This document shows, piece by piece, positions 35,011 to 48,239 of a DNA stretch of 64,000 nt (the stretch's first letter is position 1; every line of letters starts with the position of its first letter). Origin of the DNA: Pteria penguin (Eukaryota > Mollusca > Bivalvia > Pterioida > Pteriidae); NCBI GenBank assembly GCA_035048485.1, contig CM068581.1, positions 9,189,430 through 9,253,429 of the forward strand, in the 5' to 3' direction. Both the position numbers and the translations under genes were made by a program. The notes under the pieces were generated by a model. It was given only the letters and a program-made list of their open reading frames with translations. It made no database searches and had not been told where the DNA came from.

Positions 35011-35958
35011 CAAAAGAAGAGTCTTATGATGTATATATACACAGTTCATTTGATGTTCATCCGTTGAAGTATGTTTGAGGCATTGATTTCTGTATGTCAC
35101 CAAGATTTGTTTTAGTGTACTGAATACACTACAGACCCGCACTATTGGTGCGTTGAGAAGCTCAATGATTGCGATCGGACGTATTGATTTCATGTTCACC
35201 ACGCTATAGTTAGGGCACCATTAGCGACGACTTATCTTTCATATCTCCAATGTTCTTCACATCCTCGCATATCAGACATGGATATCATGAATAATTCAAT
35301 ACTTACCCCAGGTAATGGTGATGTGTTCCGAATCAAGGCAATATCATACGATTACAATTATCTCCTGTGAGAACTTTGATTTCAACCAATTGCATCATTA
35401 CTATGCTGCGTGGAGTATGTTTTTGTATTAACATGGCTGGACTTGCTGGGAAAACCTCATAACGCGTCCACGTAATGGCACATTGTGTATTATATAATGA
35501 TTATGATGCTATGCATAAGATTGATTCTCAGTAGAATTAAAACATTAAAGTAACATAGCATGACTATCCTTGAAATATTCCTCACTAAGATTGTAGAAGG
35601 CAAAAGTTTATAAACCTTGAATGTAATTATAATAAGAGAAAATTATAATGTGGGAACTATTATATAGGGAAAACTCAATTCAGATTCCATTAAAGTTATC
35701 AGCCACTTCAGCAGATGGTTCAATTCGAGTTTGTAGTGATTAAAATCTCTATGTGTAAATAATTATGTATATCTTCATATTCTCAAATCGGATAGTTTTG
35801 ACACTGAAAATAGAATTCAACTTGTAGGTTCATTGTATGAATAAATTGAAATCCCAATGCAAAATCTAGCGGTTTTTTAAAAAAAACTTCACAGTCTAGT
35901 TCATGCGTTTTATTATCTCTATGCACCATGTACCAAAAATGTAGAGGGAATATAGCAT

Positions 35959-35990
<32 letters not shown>

Positions 35991-36540
35991 ACGGAATCTT
36001 GTGGAGGACTAGGATCAAGACAGCCGCACATCGTTCAATTATACAGCAGTTCACTATGCTTCCCGTTCAAGATCAAGTTCAAGGTCATTTCGATTCAAAG
36101 GAATGCACCTCTTAACGGTGCCCTTGTTTTGCTTTTTGTCTTACCTTTACTCTTTTCTGTATAAGTGTACAAAATCCTCTTACATAGGACAAGCTTAGAA
36201 CGCCCCTTGGTTTTTATTCGGATGCGACTTTTAATTATAGTTCAAGTATCAGATTCCAGATTTATTCTATTGGTAAATGGTGAATCAGCATACATCATGC
36301 TATATCGGTATTGATTTTGACCAGGTAATAATGGAAATGTTTTACTGTATTCGATTTGGATTTCAAATGTTTCAAACTAGATGAAATCAAAATATAATAA
36401 CAGGATATCTTTAATATTAAAAACTAATTTTTATTAAATAGAAGTCTATGTTCAGTACGGTTCTTTGATCTTGAATATGTTACCTTGTTAGAATTGAATA
36501 TGTTTTGTGTATTCTGTATGTTTTGGACTTGTGTTGATGT
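35011..36540. other. unassigned spacer with (CT)n
   Basis: (CT)n of about 35 bp at 35956-35990. No gene recognised; the overlapping frames here just read through the dinucleotide. Confidence 0.45.
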
Positions 36541-37110
36541 TTTGTCTAGCCAAACAGAAGACGCTTACACCTGGGCACCTGGTATCACCTCTGACAGTAG
36601 ATGCTTACTCCGGGCACCTGGTATCACCTCTGACAGGAGACGCTTGGAGTTTGGTATCGAATGGGGTTTAACAGTATCAACTTGTTTGAGGACCTTGTCT
36701 ACTTGCTTCCTGTTAAGTTTTTGGTAAAATCCGTTCAGAGGTTAAAGAGGAAAAATCGAATATACGTCAGTCGATCATAGGCTAGGGCCTCAATATTAAT
36801 TTTGATGACGGACCTGGTCAAAATGGTCAATGGTCAAAAGTTTCGTAACGAACCTTGAGTACTTGCTTCTTATAAGTCGTGTCATAGGAGAAATAGAAGA
36901 TATGTCACAATAACACTTTACAATACTGCATTATTTATGCTGATCATGACATACGGACACTACCGGATGTGTCGGTTCCTAATTCTGTGACTGCGAATAC
37001 TACATGTGCCATCACTATGGGTGTGACCGGTCGACAGGGGATGCTTACTCCTCCATGGCACCTGATTCCACCACTGTTTTAACAAGGGTACGTTATTGCT
37101 TGTATTATAT
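36541..37110 (+). repeat. degenerate dispersed repeat with GCACCTGGT motifs
   Basis: GGGCACCTGGTATCACCTCTG occurs twice 41 bp apart (36573-36640). A related GGGGATGCTTACTCCTCC and GGCACCTGATTCC appear at 37038. ACCTTGTCTACTTGCTTC and CCTTGAGTACTTGCTTC add two more degenerate units. This is an old repeat family, unclassified; the 36485-36727 frame crosses it. Confidence 0.5.
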
Positions 37111-38564
37111 ATGTATTGTCAAGTTTGGATTGGAAATATGATCGGTACCTCTGGGTTTTTAGTTACTGTAGAAAACATAGCAATATTTTGAGTTTGCGTG
37201 GTTTTCTCGCAGACTTCCACAATTCATGCTCACAATTCATTCATAATGTGCATACCAGTGTATTGTAAATGTTGATTTGTTTTTTCATTGGAACAATATT
37301 GCAATATATGTTTTTCAAAAAAAAAATGAAATTGATTTTAAATACTTCAAATTAAATAAAACCGTAATGGTGTTAAAATGTATTTTCTGTAATTAAAAAA
37401 AAGTTAATCAACCAAAGTCTAAAACATGTGCGCCAACAATAAAAAAATAAGCATATATTCATGGGAAAAAACTGTATGATGGCATTCATCGTTAACTACA
37501 AAATACCTCTCCTGCTCGTATCAGTGGAGTATGTCTACATAAAGTTTATGTAGTGCTGATGTGTTTTAAGCATTAGAGATATGTGCAGTAGATGCCCTAC
37601 TATAGCAGTCTCCCGGATGAGCGCAATTTGTATTCTAGGATGACACGTGAAATGACATGCATTGCACATTATTACAAATAACAAAGTCGATGTAATAAAA
37701 TGTTGTTATCTAGGAACAACACAAAAGTAATGGAAAGGTTTGCTTAAAATACTCAACAACAAAAATCTTCAGATGTTTCAAATAAGCCATGTCAAATTTG
37801 TAATTGACCAATCACCATTAGAGATGTTACAGTCAGTCGATTCCCGTGAAACATTGGACAGATTGACCATTGGAGATGTTGCAAAATCGGCAACTTCCAA
37901 TCTAAAACTGACAGATAAGTATAGAAGATCATATCAGCTGGTTCCTACGTGGAACTGACAATTATTGCTACAAGACATATCATGCAAAATCGTCGTCCTC
38001 AAATTACAACTTTATCATTATTTAAACTTCCGATTCAAGTAAACAAACCCGAACTTGACTCAAACTATCAATACATCAATACAAAAATCCTGGCATTCTT
38101 GACTAAACGTGTTTCCTGAATTATCCTTTTCTGAGAGTACTCTGCCACAATCAGCACACAAAAAAAAGATGTTTTAAAAAGGCGAACCGAATATAAGACT
38201 CCCGTTTGACTCGTCAGTATTTCTTTTTTCGGGGTTTTATTCGGTGATTTAGATACTGAGGCAGTGGTTGTAGGCTTCCCGAAGCTTTGTTCACAATTCT
38301 ATTCCTGATTAAAAGAATCCAGTTTCTGTCCATTGTGATAGCTAAATGACATGATTGGGAAGTCTTTCAAGTAAGCAATTTGAGTGAGTATTAAGGACAG
38401 GAATCCTCGTTAATTTGGACTTGAAGTCATTACCTGATGAGTCAACTTTACATAATATGTTTCGTCATAATTTAATTGGGATGTTGTCAAATGAATTTTA
38501 TCGATAATGTTACGTTTTTCTTGAAGCAGTGCAGATAGCAGAGTATTTTTTCTAATAACATAGC
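37111..38564. other. unassigned spacer
   Basis: No gene recognised. The 72-residue frame at 37740-37958 has a small internal echo (LEMLQSVDS / IGDVAKSAT) but no domain. Confidence 0.45.
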
Positions 38565-40190
38565 AATATAAGATGTAGTGCCGATATTTCTGTACTCGTC
38601 AGCTTAGTGTAGAAAACTGTTTAAAATGTAAGATGTAGTGCTGATATTTCTGTACTCGTCAGCTTAGTGCAGTAAAATGTATAAAATGTAAGATGCAGTA
38701 CTGATATCTCTGTACTTGTCAGCTTAGTGTAGAAAACTGTTTAAAATGTAAGATGTAGTACTGATATCTCTGTACTCGTCAGCTTAGTGTAGAAAACTGT
38801 TTAAAATGTAAGATGTAGTACTGATATCTCTGTACTTGTCAGCTTAGTGCAGGAAAATGTATAAAATGTAAGATGTAGTACTGATATCTCTGTACTTGTC
38901 AGCTTAGTGTAGAAAACTGTTTAAAATGTAAGATGTAGTGCTGATATCTCTGTACTCGTCAGCTTAGTGCAGTAAAATGTTTAAAATGTAAGATGTAGTA
39001 CTGATATCTCTGTACTTGTCAGCTTAGTGCAGGAAAATGTATAAAATGTAAGATGTAGTACTGATATCTCTGTACTTGTCAGCTTAGTGTAGAAAACTGT
39101 TTAAAATGTAAGATGTAGTGCTGATATCTCTGTACTTGTCAGCTTAGTGCAGTAAAATGTATAAAATGTAAGATGTAGTACTGATATCTCTGTACTCGTC
39201 AGCTTAGTGCAGTAAAATGTATAAAATGTAAGATGTAGTGCTGATATCTCTGTACTCGTCAGCTTAGTGCAGTAAAATGTATAAAATGTAAGATGTAGTA
39301 CTGATATCTCTGTATTTGTCAGCTTAGTGTAGAAAACTGTTTAAAATGTAAGATGTAGTACTGATATCTCTGTACTTGTCAGCTTAGTGTAGAAAACTGT
39401 TTAAAATGTAAGATGTAGTGCTGATATTTCTGTACTCGTCAGCTTAGTGCAGTAAAATGTATAAAATGTAAGATGTAGTACTGATATCTCTGTACTTGTC
39501 AGCTTAGTGTAGAAAACTGTTTAAAATGTAAGATGTAGTGCTGATATCTCTGTACTCGTCAGCTTAGTGCAGTAAAATGTATAAAATGTAAGATGTAGTA
39601 CTGATATCTCTGTACTTGTCAGCTTAGTGTAGAAAACTGTTTAAAATGTAAGATGTAGTGCTGATATTTCTGTACTCGTCAGCTTAGTGCAGTAAAATGT
39701 TTAAAATGTAAGATGTAGTACTGATATCTCTGTACTTGTCAGCTTAGTGTAGAAAACTGTTTAAAATGTAAGATGTAGTGCTGATATCTCTGTACTCGTC
39801 AGCTTAGTGTAGAAAACTGTTTAAAATGTAAGATGTAGTGCTGATATCTCTGTACTTGTCAGCTTAGTGTAGAAAACTGTTTAAAATGTAAGATGTAGTG
39901 CTGATATCTCTGTACTTGTCAGCTTAGTGCAGTAAAATGTATGAAATGTAAGATGTAGTACTGATATCTCTGTACTTGTCAGCTTAGTGTAGAAAACTGT
40001 TTAAAATGTAAGATGTAGTGCTGATATCTCTGTACTCGTCAGCTTAGTGCAGTAAAATGTATAAAATGTAAGATGTAGTGCTGATATCTCTGTACTCGTC
40101 AGCTTAGTGCAGGAAAATGTATAAAATGTAAGATGTAGTGCTGATATCTCTGTACTCGTCAGCTTAGTGTAGAAAAATGTTTAAAATGTA
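38565..40190. repeat. 60-bp minisatellite, 27 units in strict register
   Basis: Unit: CTGATATCTCTGTACTCGTC, AGCTTAGTGCAGTAAAATGT, ATAAAATGTAAGATGTAGTG. Almost all copies are exactly 60 bp. Two main types differ at linked sites: CTCGTC with CAGTAAAATGTAT, and CTTGTC with TAGAAAACTGTTT. From about 39361 to 39780 the types alternate, giving a 120-bp dimer order. Stops in all frames exclude coding. Confidence 0.97.
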
Positions 40191-41486
40191 AAGAAATAAT
40201 ATGTAATTCTGTGGTACCAGCAAAAAGTGTGTTATTGTTCCATATTTCTCATTTTATAATAATGTTTTGGTGAGAATATGACAGTAATTCATTTGATATT
40301 CTGTTGAAACAAAGAAAGATACTGTTCCAAATAGAGATTGCACTATTGATAATATTGTTTTAGTGTATTAGGGTATCAGCCGATGAAAACATGCAGTTTT
40401 GCTGGTATCTACAGCAACCATGGCTAGATAATCAGGACTTACCAAAAGACAATTAAAACAAATATGAAAACAAAAATAAACCCAAAATATACAAACAAAC
40501 AAAACATGAAAATATATGCATGTCCAACTATATGTCAAAATTTACCCATTTTGGCAAGAAAATACCGTAATCTGTCTTGCTTGATTCATAAATGTAAACC
40601 TCTTTTCGGTATTTCAACATACATGTACATCGTTTGCGCCATTATCTCATCTCCCAGGTGTTCAGGTTTAGAAGTATTGACTGCATACTTAATCTACTAT
40701 TTTCTTGTCAGTTATGGGCTTTGTAAGTCGTTTATCGGACTCTTCCATCTCCGTATCTTCCGTATCAAGTTTTCCGATCATTTGTGAGTGATAAATCGTA
40801 TATTACTTCAAAAACAGCGTTTTTATTTAACATAAAACATAAAGACATCTGACTCGGCATACATAGAAAGACATCACCAGAATATATCCAAATGTAATGC
40901 GACTGAGGCACCGACTTTAGACGGTCAGTTGGAATGACGCTAGTTACTTAATTGGTGTGGTTAAAGTGAAATCGTCGATTTCATCGGTTTTAAACTCGAA
41001 ATCGTCAGTTTAAAATCTAAGTCTTTCAAATCCATTACTTAAGTACATAAATCAAAGTTCAGTAGATCTACATCTATCGTCGGTGATCGTCAGACAGCGA
41101 ATGATCACGTGAGCAAACTAATGATGACGTAGCTAAAACCCCAAACAACAAACAACTAGAGGAGTGATTTAAAGCAATGTCGGAAGAGTCTTGACACAGC
41201 ACAGGGCGTGACTCGAGCTACAGCATTATTGTATCAGTATCAATCTTTAACTCGTACTCTAAATATCAATTATTCATAAACAAAATATTAAACAATAGCA
41301 CATCCTTTAGTTACACTCTATTGACTGCTTGCCTAACTATGTATAATTCATACCAAATGCCATTAGTGTCTTTGATCTGGAATTATTCCTTCACCGCGCC
41401 CATTACTTACACGGAAGCCGCTAATTAAGTAGTGTTAACGAATTTGATTTCTTTCTTGTAGTCACTAACCAATACGTATCCTCTAT
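40191..41486. other. spacer with second copy of the dispersed 60-bp repeat
   Basis: 40912-40972 matches 32530-32590. The 107-residue frame at 40464-40787 has no recognisable domain, and its start lies in a Lys/Asn-rich AT stretch, so I do not call it a gene. Confidence 0.45.
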
Positions 41487-41487
41487 G

Positions 41488-42455
<968 letters not shown>

Positions 42456-43201
42456 ATTTGTAACACACTCCGCAGGTGATTAAGTATATGACAGATTTGT
42501 AACACACTCCGCAGGTGATTAAGTATATGACAGATTTGTAACACACTCCGCAGGTGATTAAGTATATGACAGATTTGTAACACACTCCGCAGGTGATTAA
42601 GTATATGACAGATTTGTAACACACTCCGCAGGTGATTAAGTATATGACAGATTTGTAACACACTCTGCAGGTGATTAAGTATATGACAGATTTGTAACAC
42701 ACTCCGCAGGTGATTAAGTATATGACAGATTTGTAACACACTCTGCAGGTGATTAAGTATATGACAGATTTGTAACACACTCCGCAGGTGATTAAGTATA
42801 TGACAGATTTGTAACACACTCTGCAGGTGATTAAGTATATGACAGATTTGTAACACACTCCGCAGGTGATTAAGTATATGACAGATTTGTAACACACTCC
42901 GCAGGTGATTAAGTATATGACAGATTTGTAACACACTCCGCAGGTGATTAAGTATATGACAGATTTGTAAAACACTCTGCAGGTGATTAAGTATATGACA
43001 GATTTGTAACACACTCTGCAGGTGATTAAGTATATGACAGATTTGTAACACACTCTGCAGGTGATTAAGTATATGACAGATTTGTAACACACTCCGCAGG
43101 TGATTAAGTATATGACAGATTTGTAACACACTCTGCAGGTGATTAAGTATATGACAGATTTGTAACACACTCTGCATGTGATTAAGTATATGACAGATTT
43201 G
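42456..43201. repeat. 39-bp minisatellite, 19 units
   Basis: Unit: TTTGTAACACACTCCGCAGG then TGATTAAGTATATGACAGA. Only two variable sites dominate (CCGCAGG or CTGCAGG), with one CATG and one AAAACACTC change, so it is a young array. Because 39 is a multiple of 3, the minus strand is open for 269 residues (42425-43234) as 19 copies of ICHILNHLQSVLQ, and in a second frame for 238 residues. Confidence 0.97.
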
Positions 43202-43264
43202 ATTTACAGGACAGGTACAGGTGTCTGTACTCATGTTCCGTATTGAAACTTTTGTAACCAGAAG

Positions 43265-43441
43265 TGGGGGTCAGGCTTGGTGTAGTGGTTAAACGCTTTG
43301 CTGGCAGCGCTGACGATCTGGGTTCGATTCCCGGGTTGCGCCACTATGTTTAAGAGGTTGGTAACTTTCTGCTTCCATGTCGCGATATAACTGAAATATT
43401 GTTGAAAGCGACGTAAGACACCAATCAGCCAACCAACCAAT
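43265..43441 (+). mobile_element. SINE family B, plus strand, with duplication
   Basis: Head GCTTGGTGTAGTGGTTAA (A box) and GGTTCGATTCCCGG (B box), body TTTAAGAGGTTGG.. CTGCTTCCATGTCGCG.. ATTGTTGAAAGCGACG, tail of CCAACCAA repeats. Flanked by TAACCAGAAG at 43255-43264 and 43442-43451. It inserted within 65 bp of the 39-bp array edge. Confidence 0.92.
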
Positions 43442-43451
43442 TAACCAGAAG

Positions 43452-44480
43452 GGGAATGGGATCGGAACAAAGGGTATACTGTATCAAGTTGAAGACCAAA
43501 CAAAAGTACGAGCTACAACCAACAGACTTCAGTCTCATCATATGGTGTCTAGTTTGTTTACAGTGTACCATGTTTTTAGAAAGTTTACACCGCAACATTT
43601 GGCGGATACTCTTCCATCTGTAATATGACGCATTGTAAGAGGATATTCACTTGTCGCAGATCGGTCTGGAAAAATGCCATAAGACGACGCAGATGTTTTA
43701 CCATATATTGTACAGAACTGAACGTTTGATTGAATCAATACATAGTTCTGAGTTATAGATATAGACAAATATTTCAACATCCATAAAATATAGTAAGGAA
43801 ATGAAACGAAATGTTTATGTCAAGCATAGCCAGAATCGGTGTCTTCCTTAAGCATTAATATCCCTTGTGACTTGCTATAATCAATAGCGGAGATATTTAT
43901 GCATTTCTTTTAGATTTAGTCCCAGATGGTCTACTCTATTTTAACATTACAATTTGTTGTTTGTCGATATTACCTTGGTACTAATTTAAAATAATTCAGA
44001 AGTTCAATACTTATTTTGCCCTTACTGATATTGGGCTTTCATTTCTATTTATGAAATTTTTCACATGCTTTGTAAGTATATTCGATTTTTAAAATGTGCT
44101 GTTATCGACTGATTAAATGTTAAGGAATTATATTGTATCTAGACAAAATGCTAATGCCTTTTTGAATGTCGAAATACCTTGAATGGCAAGAAAAAGTATC
44201 GCTACATGTAAAATTATTCAGTATCATCATTGTTTAGGCGAAACTTTTTTTTAATTGGATTACGGATTTCAAAATTCAAAAATTGGGTCGGTCGGTCGGG
44301 AAAAAAAATACAGAACACTTGAAGCATTTCTGAAAATTGAAAAATAGAATAACTCATTTTAAGTTTCATTCTTTTATTCTGAATGATAACAACGATATCT
44401 TAATGATGAAACACCTTGGTATGAGGAGTGGATTCAACAATATTTCCGTATGTTCCCCGACCGTTAGGTTATTTTCAGAT
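43452..44480. other. unassigned spacer
   Basis: Contains GGGTCGGTCGGTCGGG at 44284 amid A-rich DNA, possibly the interior of the element whose end lies at 44647. No gene recognised. Confidence 0.4.
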
Positions 44481-44647
44481 CTTAGTCGCCTCCCCCTTTT
44501 GTGTTTGTATAGAAAATGACTTGTTACAACATTATTAATTTTGGGCTAGTAAAAATTATCATGCATTCATGGGCTAGTAGATTTGTGGAACCTACTAGGC
44601 TACTATCCCTACTTGCTAGTGTCTTGAAAAAGTTTTCGGAAAGACTG
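44481..44647. mobile_element. terminal part of a CAGTCTT-type DNA element
   Basis: The right end, reversed, reads CAGTCTTTCCGAAAAC, nearly the same as the ends of the 740-bp element at 14580-15319. Short GGGCTAGTA / CTACTAGGCTACT repeats lie inside it. The matching left end was not found, so this copy is truncated or longer than I can trace. Confidence 0.45.
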
Positions 44648-44699
44648 TAAACCCATTACCAACATAATAAATTGATATGCTTTGGCATATCTTCACAAC

Positions 44700-45265
44700 A
44701 TATATGTAGTGTAGACGGCGCGTTTACACGATATGTTGTGCACATGTTTTTGCCTAATTTGCATCCGTTTTCCCGCCATCTCTAATATATACACGTGTTC
44801 TCACAATGGACGAATTGGATATTTTAGCTCCTATTCTGTTAATTATTATGGCTGGCGCTTATCGTCAATATCGAAGAAACAAACGAACAAGAAGGGCTAA
44901 AACATATCGTGTAAATTGGGCTTTAGATCTGCTCCAACTAGTAACCTCTTATCTCTTGGTATCAAGACAGTATCAAGACAAGCATACTACTTTCAGTTCT
45001 TTAATGTAGCGACTTTTTATTTTTTTCATTCTTCGTTTTTATTTTTGTTTCTCGGAATTTCTATTTATAACGTCTTATCTCGATGCGTTCATCTGATTGG
45101 TCGACGGGGTATGTTAGCACATCTTCACAGCATATGAAATGGAACCAATTCTAATTCGTCTGCTAACATATATATGATTAGCACAAACCCAATTTACACG
45201 ATCTGTTTTAGCATATTTTCACAGTGAAGATGTGCTAAAACATATCGTGTAAATTGGGCTTTACC
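44700..45265 (+). mobile_element. non-autonomous element with a transposase start, PIF/Harbinger-like
   Basis: Ends share TTTACACGATATGTT (left, 44719-44735) and its reverse (ACATATCGTGTAAATTGGGC at about 45240). 45183-45262 is itself a hairpin. At 44806 an ATG opens MDELDILAPILLIIMAG, then AYRQYRRNKRTRR, a hydrophobic-then-basic pattern like the N-termini of animal Harbinger transposases. After about residue 30 the frame runs into a copy of the terminal repeat (44895-44927). The catalytic DDE part is therefore deleted, as expected for a MITE derived from an autonomous parent. Superfamily by resemblance only. Confidence 0.5.
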
Positions 45266-45627
45266 TGCACAAATAAAAACTTCTGTCCGATTTCAAGCAG
45301 TGTTGAGCACATTGTTGATTTTTCTACGCTGCATAGCGATACCTCGCTGTTTTTGTCAGTTTTTCCAACACTTTAAAACACTCGCGGTTTTTTTTTTTTT
45401 GGCCCTCATCTTCAATAATGTCAGCCACAAATTGCCCAACAGTATAACTGGGGCCTAATCTTTTCAACATAACTGTAGTAAATTCTAAATTTTAAGGACA
45501 TAGACATGTTTTTGACTGCTTATATTTAATAATTTATCTAATTGAAGAAACATGAAAATACTTGATTTACTTGGGACCCCCTCCCTCATACAATCACTTG
45601 TCACTATAATGAATTTATTATAGGTGC
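45266..45627. other. unassigned spacer
   Basis: No feature recognised beyond a T run near 45390. Confidence 0.45.
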
Positions 45628-45722
45628 CGAAACGTCCTAAACGAGTGCCGAATCGTCTCGATTACGGTGCCGAAACATCTTAATCAGTGCCGAAACATCC
45701 AGGTACCGAAACGTCCATGATT
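45628..45722 (+). repeat. short GTGCCGAAACRTC tandem motif
   Basis: Five spaced copies of (G)TGCCGAAACGTC-like sequence (45628, 45651, 45678, 45697, 45708) at irregular 10-27-bp spacing. Confidence 0.7.
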
Positions 45723-45771
45723 CCATCATTCTCGTACCTCGTTGGGATTGGAAATAAATGCATTCCTAAGG

Positions 45772-47034
45772 CAGTGGCTATATACACGACGGTCGTGTAT
45801 ATAGTCGGTAGTGGCAATGTACACAATCGTCGTGTATATAGTCTGTCACAGTCTATATACCCGGTACACGATGATCGTGTGAATAGCCTGGATGGATATT
45901 GAAGACCTAAATCAAACATCTAAATTCTAAAATCACAGAGACTTTCTTGGTCCCAATGTGTTGCCCTGGAGGTTAGTTGTGCATACATAGACCATATTTG
46001 TTGTAGGCTATTGGCAATACTGAGGATTTGCAAGATCGTCGTGTATATAGACCATATATGATGTTGTTTACTATTTGCAAGATCGTCGTGTATATAGACC
46101 ATATACATGGGCGGATCCAGAAATTTTTGTTAAAGTGGGTCCAACCAAAAAAGGGAAAAAAATTTTCGGATGCCAAGGGTGATGATTGTGCTACTTATGT
46201 CTTATCCTTCATAAAATTAAAAGATTTTAAATTACTAGAGAAAAGTTCTACATCAGTAATGGCAGTATAGATAGACACCAATCGCACGAGGCGACTTCAA
46301 TTAATATCAATAATTATCCTATAGTAAACATACACCAAAATATTAATTCATAAAACTTTATTTTCATCAATAAAAAGATAATTAATAATTCAAACATATA
46401 TTTGAATATAATGATGGATCACTATGTGGGGCGACCTTACTTGACAATATGGGGCGACTTAACCGATATAGGGCAACTTGACTTTGGGGCGACTTCACTT
46501 TGGGGCGACTTAACCTGATTCCGGTTCTGGACCCCGGTACCCCCCTCTGTATCCGCGCATGATATACATGATGCTGTTGGTCATTTGCACGATCGTCGTG
46601 TATATAGACTATAATATACGTTTTGGTTGGCTGTTTACACGATCTTCGTGTATATAGAGACAATATTGGCTAGTTGCACGCGGATGGTATGGTCTTTCTT
46701 CAAGCTCATTCAAGTTTCTTTTTTCTTCTTTCCACCTTGTAAATCTTAATACAATACCAACTTCTTCTTCGTTGTCGTCTTCTATAAATCCCTCTTATCA
46801 TACCAAGGACTTAAGAATTAAAAACTTGAAACTTCATAATATACTTATTATGGTTATATTTTTATTTCATTTTTTATAATGTATTAAAGTGTGATTAATA
46901 TTTGCTCTAGTTTTGTTATTCGCAAGACCGTCATGTATATAGAATATTTCCGCGGTTTTAGCTATTCGCACGATCATCGTGTATATAGAAATTCTTTATG
47001 CAGTGGCTATATACACGACGGTCGTGTATATAGC
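45772..47034. repeat. array of palindromic CGATCGTCGTGTATATAG motifs
   Basis: About ten copies of GATCGTCGTGTATATAG or close variants occur in one orientation (45789, 45828, 46030, 46079, 46590, 46640, 46925 and 46970 onward), some in a unit of about 49 bp. A perfect palindrome centred on ATACACGACGGTCGTGTAT sits at both ends (45778-45804 and 47006-47034), each preceded by GCAGTGG. The middle is interrupted by an inserted element (46106-46561). The frames at 45680-46270 are translations of it. Confidence 0.8.
46106..46561. mobile_element. 456-bp terminal-inverted-repeat element in the motif array
   Basis: Left end CATGGGCGGATCCAG; right end reversed CATGCGCGGATACAG (13 of 15). ATATA flanks both sides; counted differently the duplication is ATATACATG. 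Removing the element restores a normal array unit across the junction. The interior has repeated GGGGCGACTT phrases and no transposase. A solo left-end-like piece, GCGCGGATCCAGGACTTTT, lies at 58272. Confidence 0.75.
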
Positions 47035-47480
47035 ATCGGCCCATTCCTAACCCGATCTATATTTAAAAACGAAAGTACTTGTGCAATCCGAGAGTTAAGT
47101 AATTTTATCAACAGTTTAGTCATATCTTTCATGTTGGTTACCGTAGTTTTATTATTTTTTATTGCTAATTTTTATCACTGTCGGCGAGAGAAAAAAAAAT
47201 TGAAAAAGTCAAAAAGATACGGTCGGCGGATCCGTAATCCAACTAATGAAAAAACGTTCGCCTAATACATCCCAATGTATTTGGTTGTTAACGAAGCGTT
47301 ATGTCACAGATCTAATGATATTAAACTCTGCTGTTTACTTCTCTATGTTAATTACTAGTAAATTATTTGGTCTACCTCCTGTACATAGTTTTTATAACGA
47401 ATTAACCCTTGTTCAAAGACCGCGATCTGATGTTTGCATGCCTTTGGAATTCTTAAAATACACTTCTACTTCCCAATAAT
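47035..47480 (+). pseudogene. possible decayed coding remnant, unidentified
   Basis: A frame reading through 47056-47265 encodes a hydrophobic span (LVISFMLVTVVLLFFIANFY) followed by a basic run (HCRREKKKLKKSKRYGRRIR). An overlapping frame continues at 47246-47479 (with VHSFYNELTLVQRPRSD). The hydrophobic-then-basic start loosely recalls the Harbinger-like N-terminus at 44806, but no catalytic motif is visible and the frame is broken. It could equally be chance. Confidence 0.2.
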
Positions 47481-48239
47481 CTCTGCTTTTCGTGAATAAA
47501 TGATTGGCGCGAACAACTGCAATATAACGAGCTGAGCTGCTCGAAAACCTTCATATGATTCACTTCCGGTATATGTCGCATGTTATCATAGTAGCTGCAC
47601 TCTACTTGTGGTCAAATTCTTATGGACCTTCGGTGAATTACGGCTACCACATTGGCACTATGGTAGTCTCTGCTTTTGTATGCAATTTGTCCATCTCGCA
47701 ATACAGATATTGGTTGGAGTACTGAAGTTATATATTGACTGGGTCGTTTTACCAGTATTGGTCCTTTGCTTACTCCAGGAGAGCATGAAAGTTGTTGACG
47801 ACTGAAAGTTATTGTACACATATCTATGTTCGAATATCAGGCTTCCTTATAGTCCGAAATGTCACAACCAGACAGGAGTAAAACATTACCCACAATTCAT
47901 TTTGTCATTCAGTTGTTAACATCCAACTCATAATGCTTCTTTTTCAGAAATTTCGACATCAGACTCGTGGCAAACATTCTTTAGCCAGATTTTACTTTCC
48001 AGATTTTTAGGTTTAGTTCAACGACAGTTTGACAATAAAAACTACATAATACAATATAGGAAGAAAGAAACAACCATAATTTACTTATTTGACACATTTG
48101 TATCATAGCTTTCAACGAAAGTAATCATACATATATAATACAAAATCTTCAATGTCATTCGGGTACTGTAATGTACAGAAGAACCTATGACATTAGAGAC
48201 ATTTGTACATGATATATCCAAAAATAAATGAAGACGTTT
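47481..48239. other. unassigned spacer
   Basis: Overlapping frames on both strands at 47608-47821 lack domains. No feature recognised. Confidence 0.45.

Noticed and set aside
37740..37958. 72-residue small protein
   Set aside because: Composition is near-plausible but there is no start context, homologue or splice signal that I can point to.
38565..40190. CRISPR-like array
   Set aside because: Units are contiguous with no unique spacers, and the context is animal DNA.
40464..40787. 107-residue open frame
   Set aside because: It begins in Lys/Asn-rich AT sequence, has no recognisable domain and no splice context.
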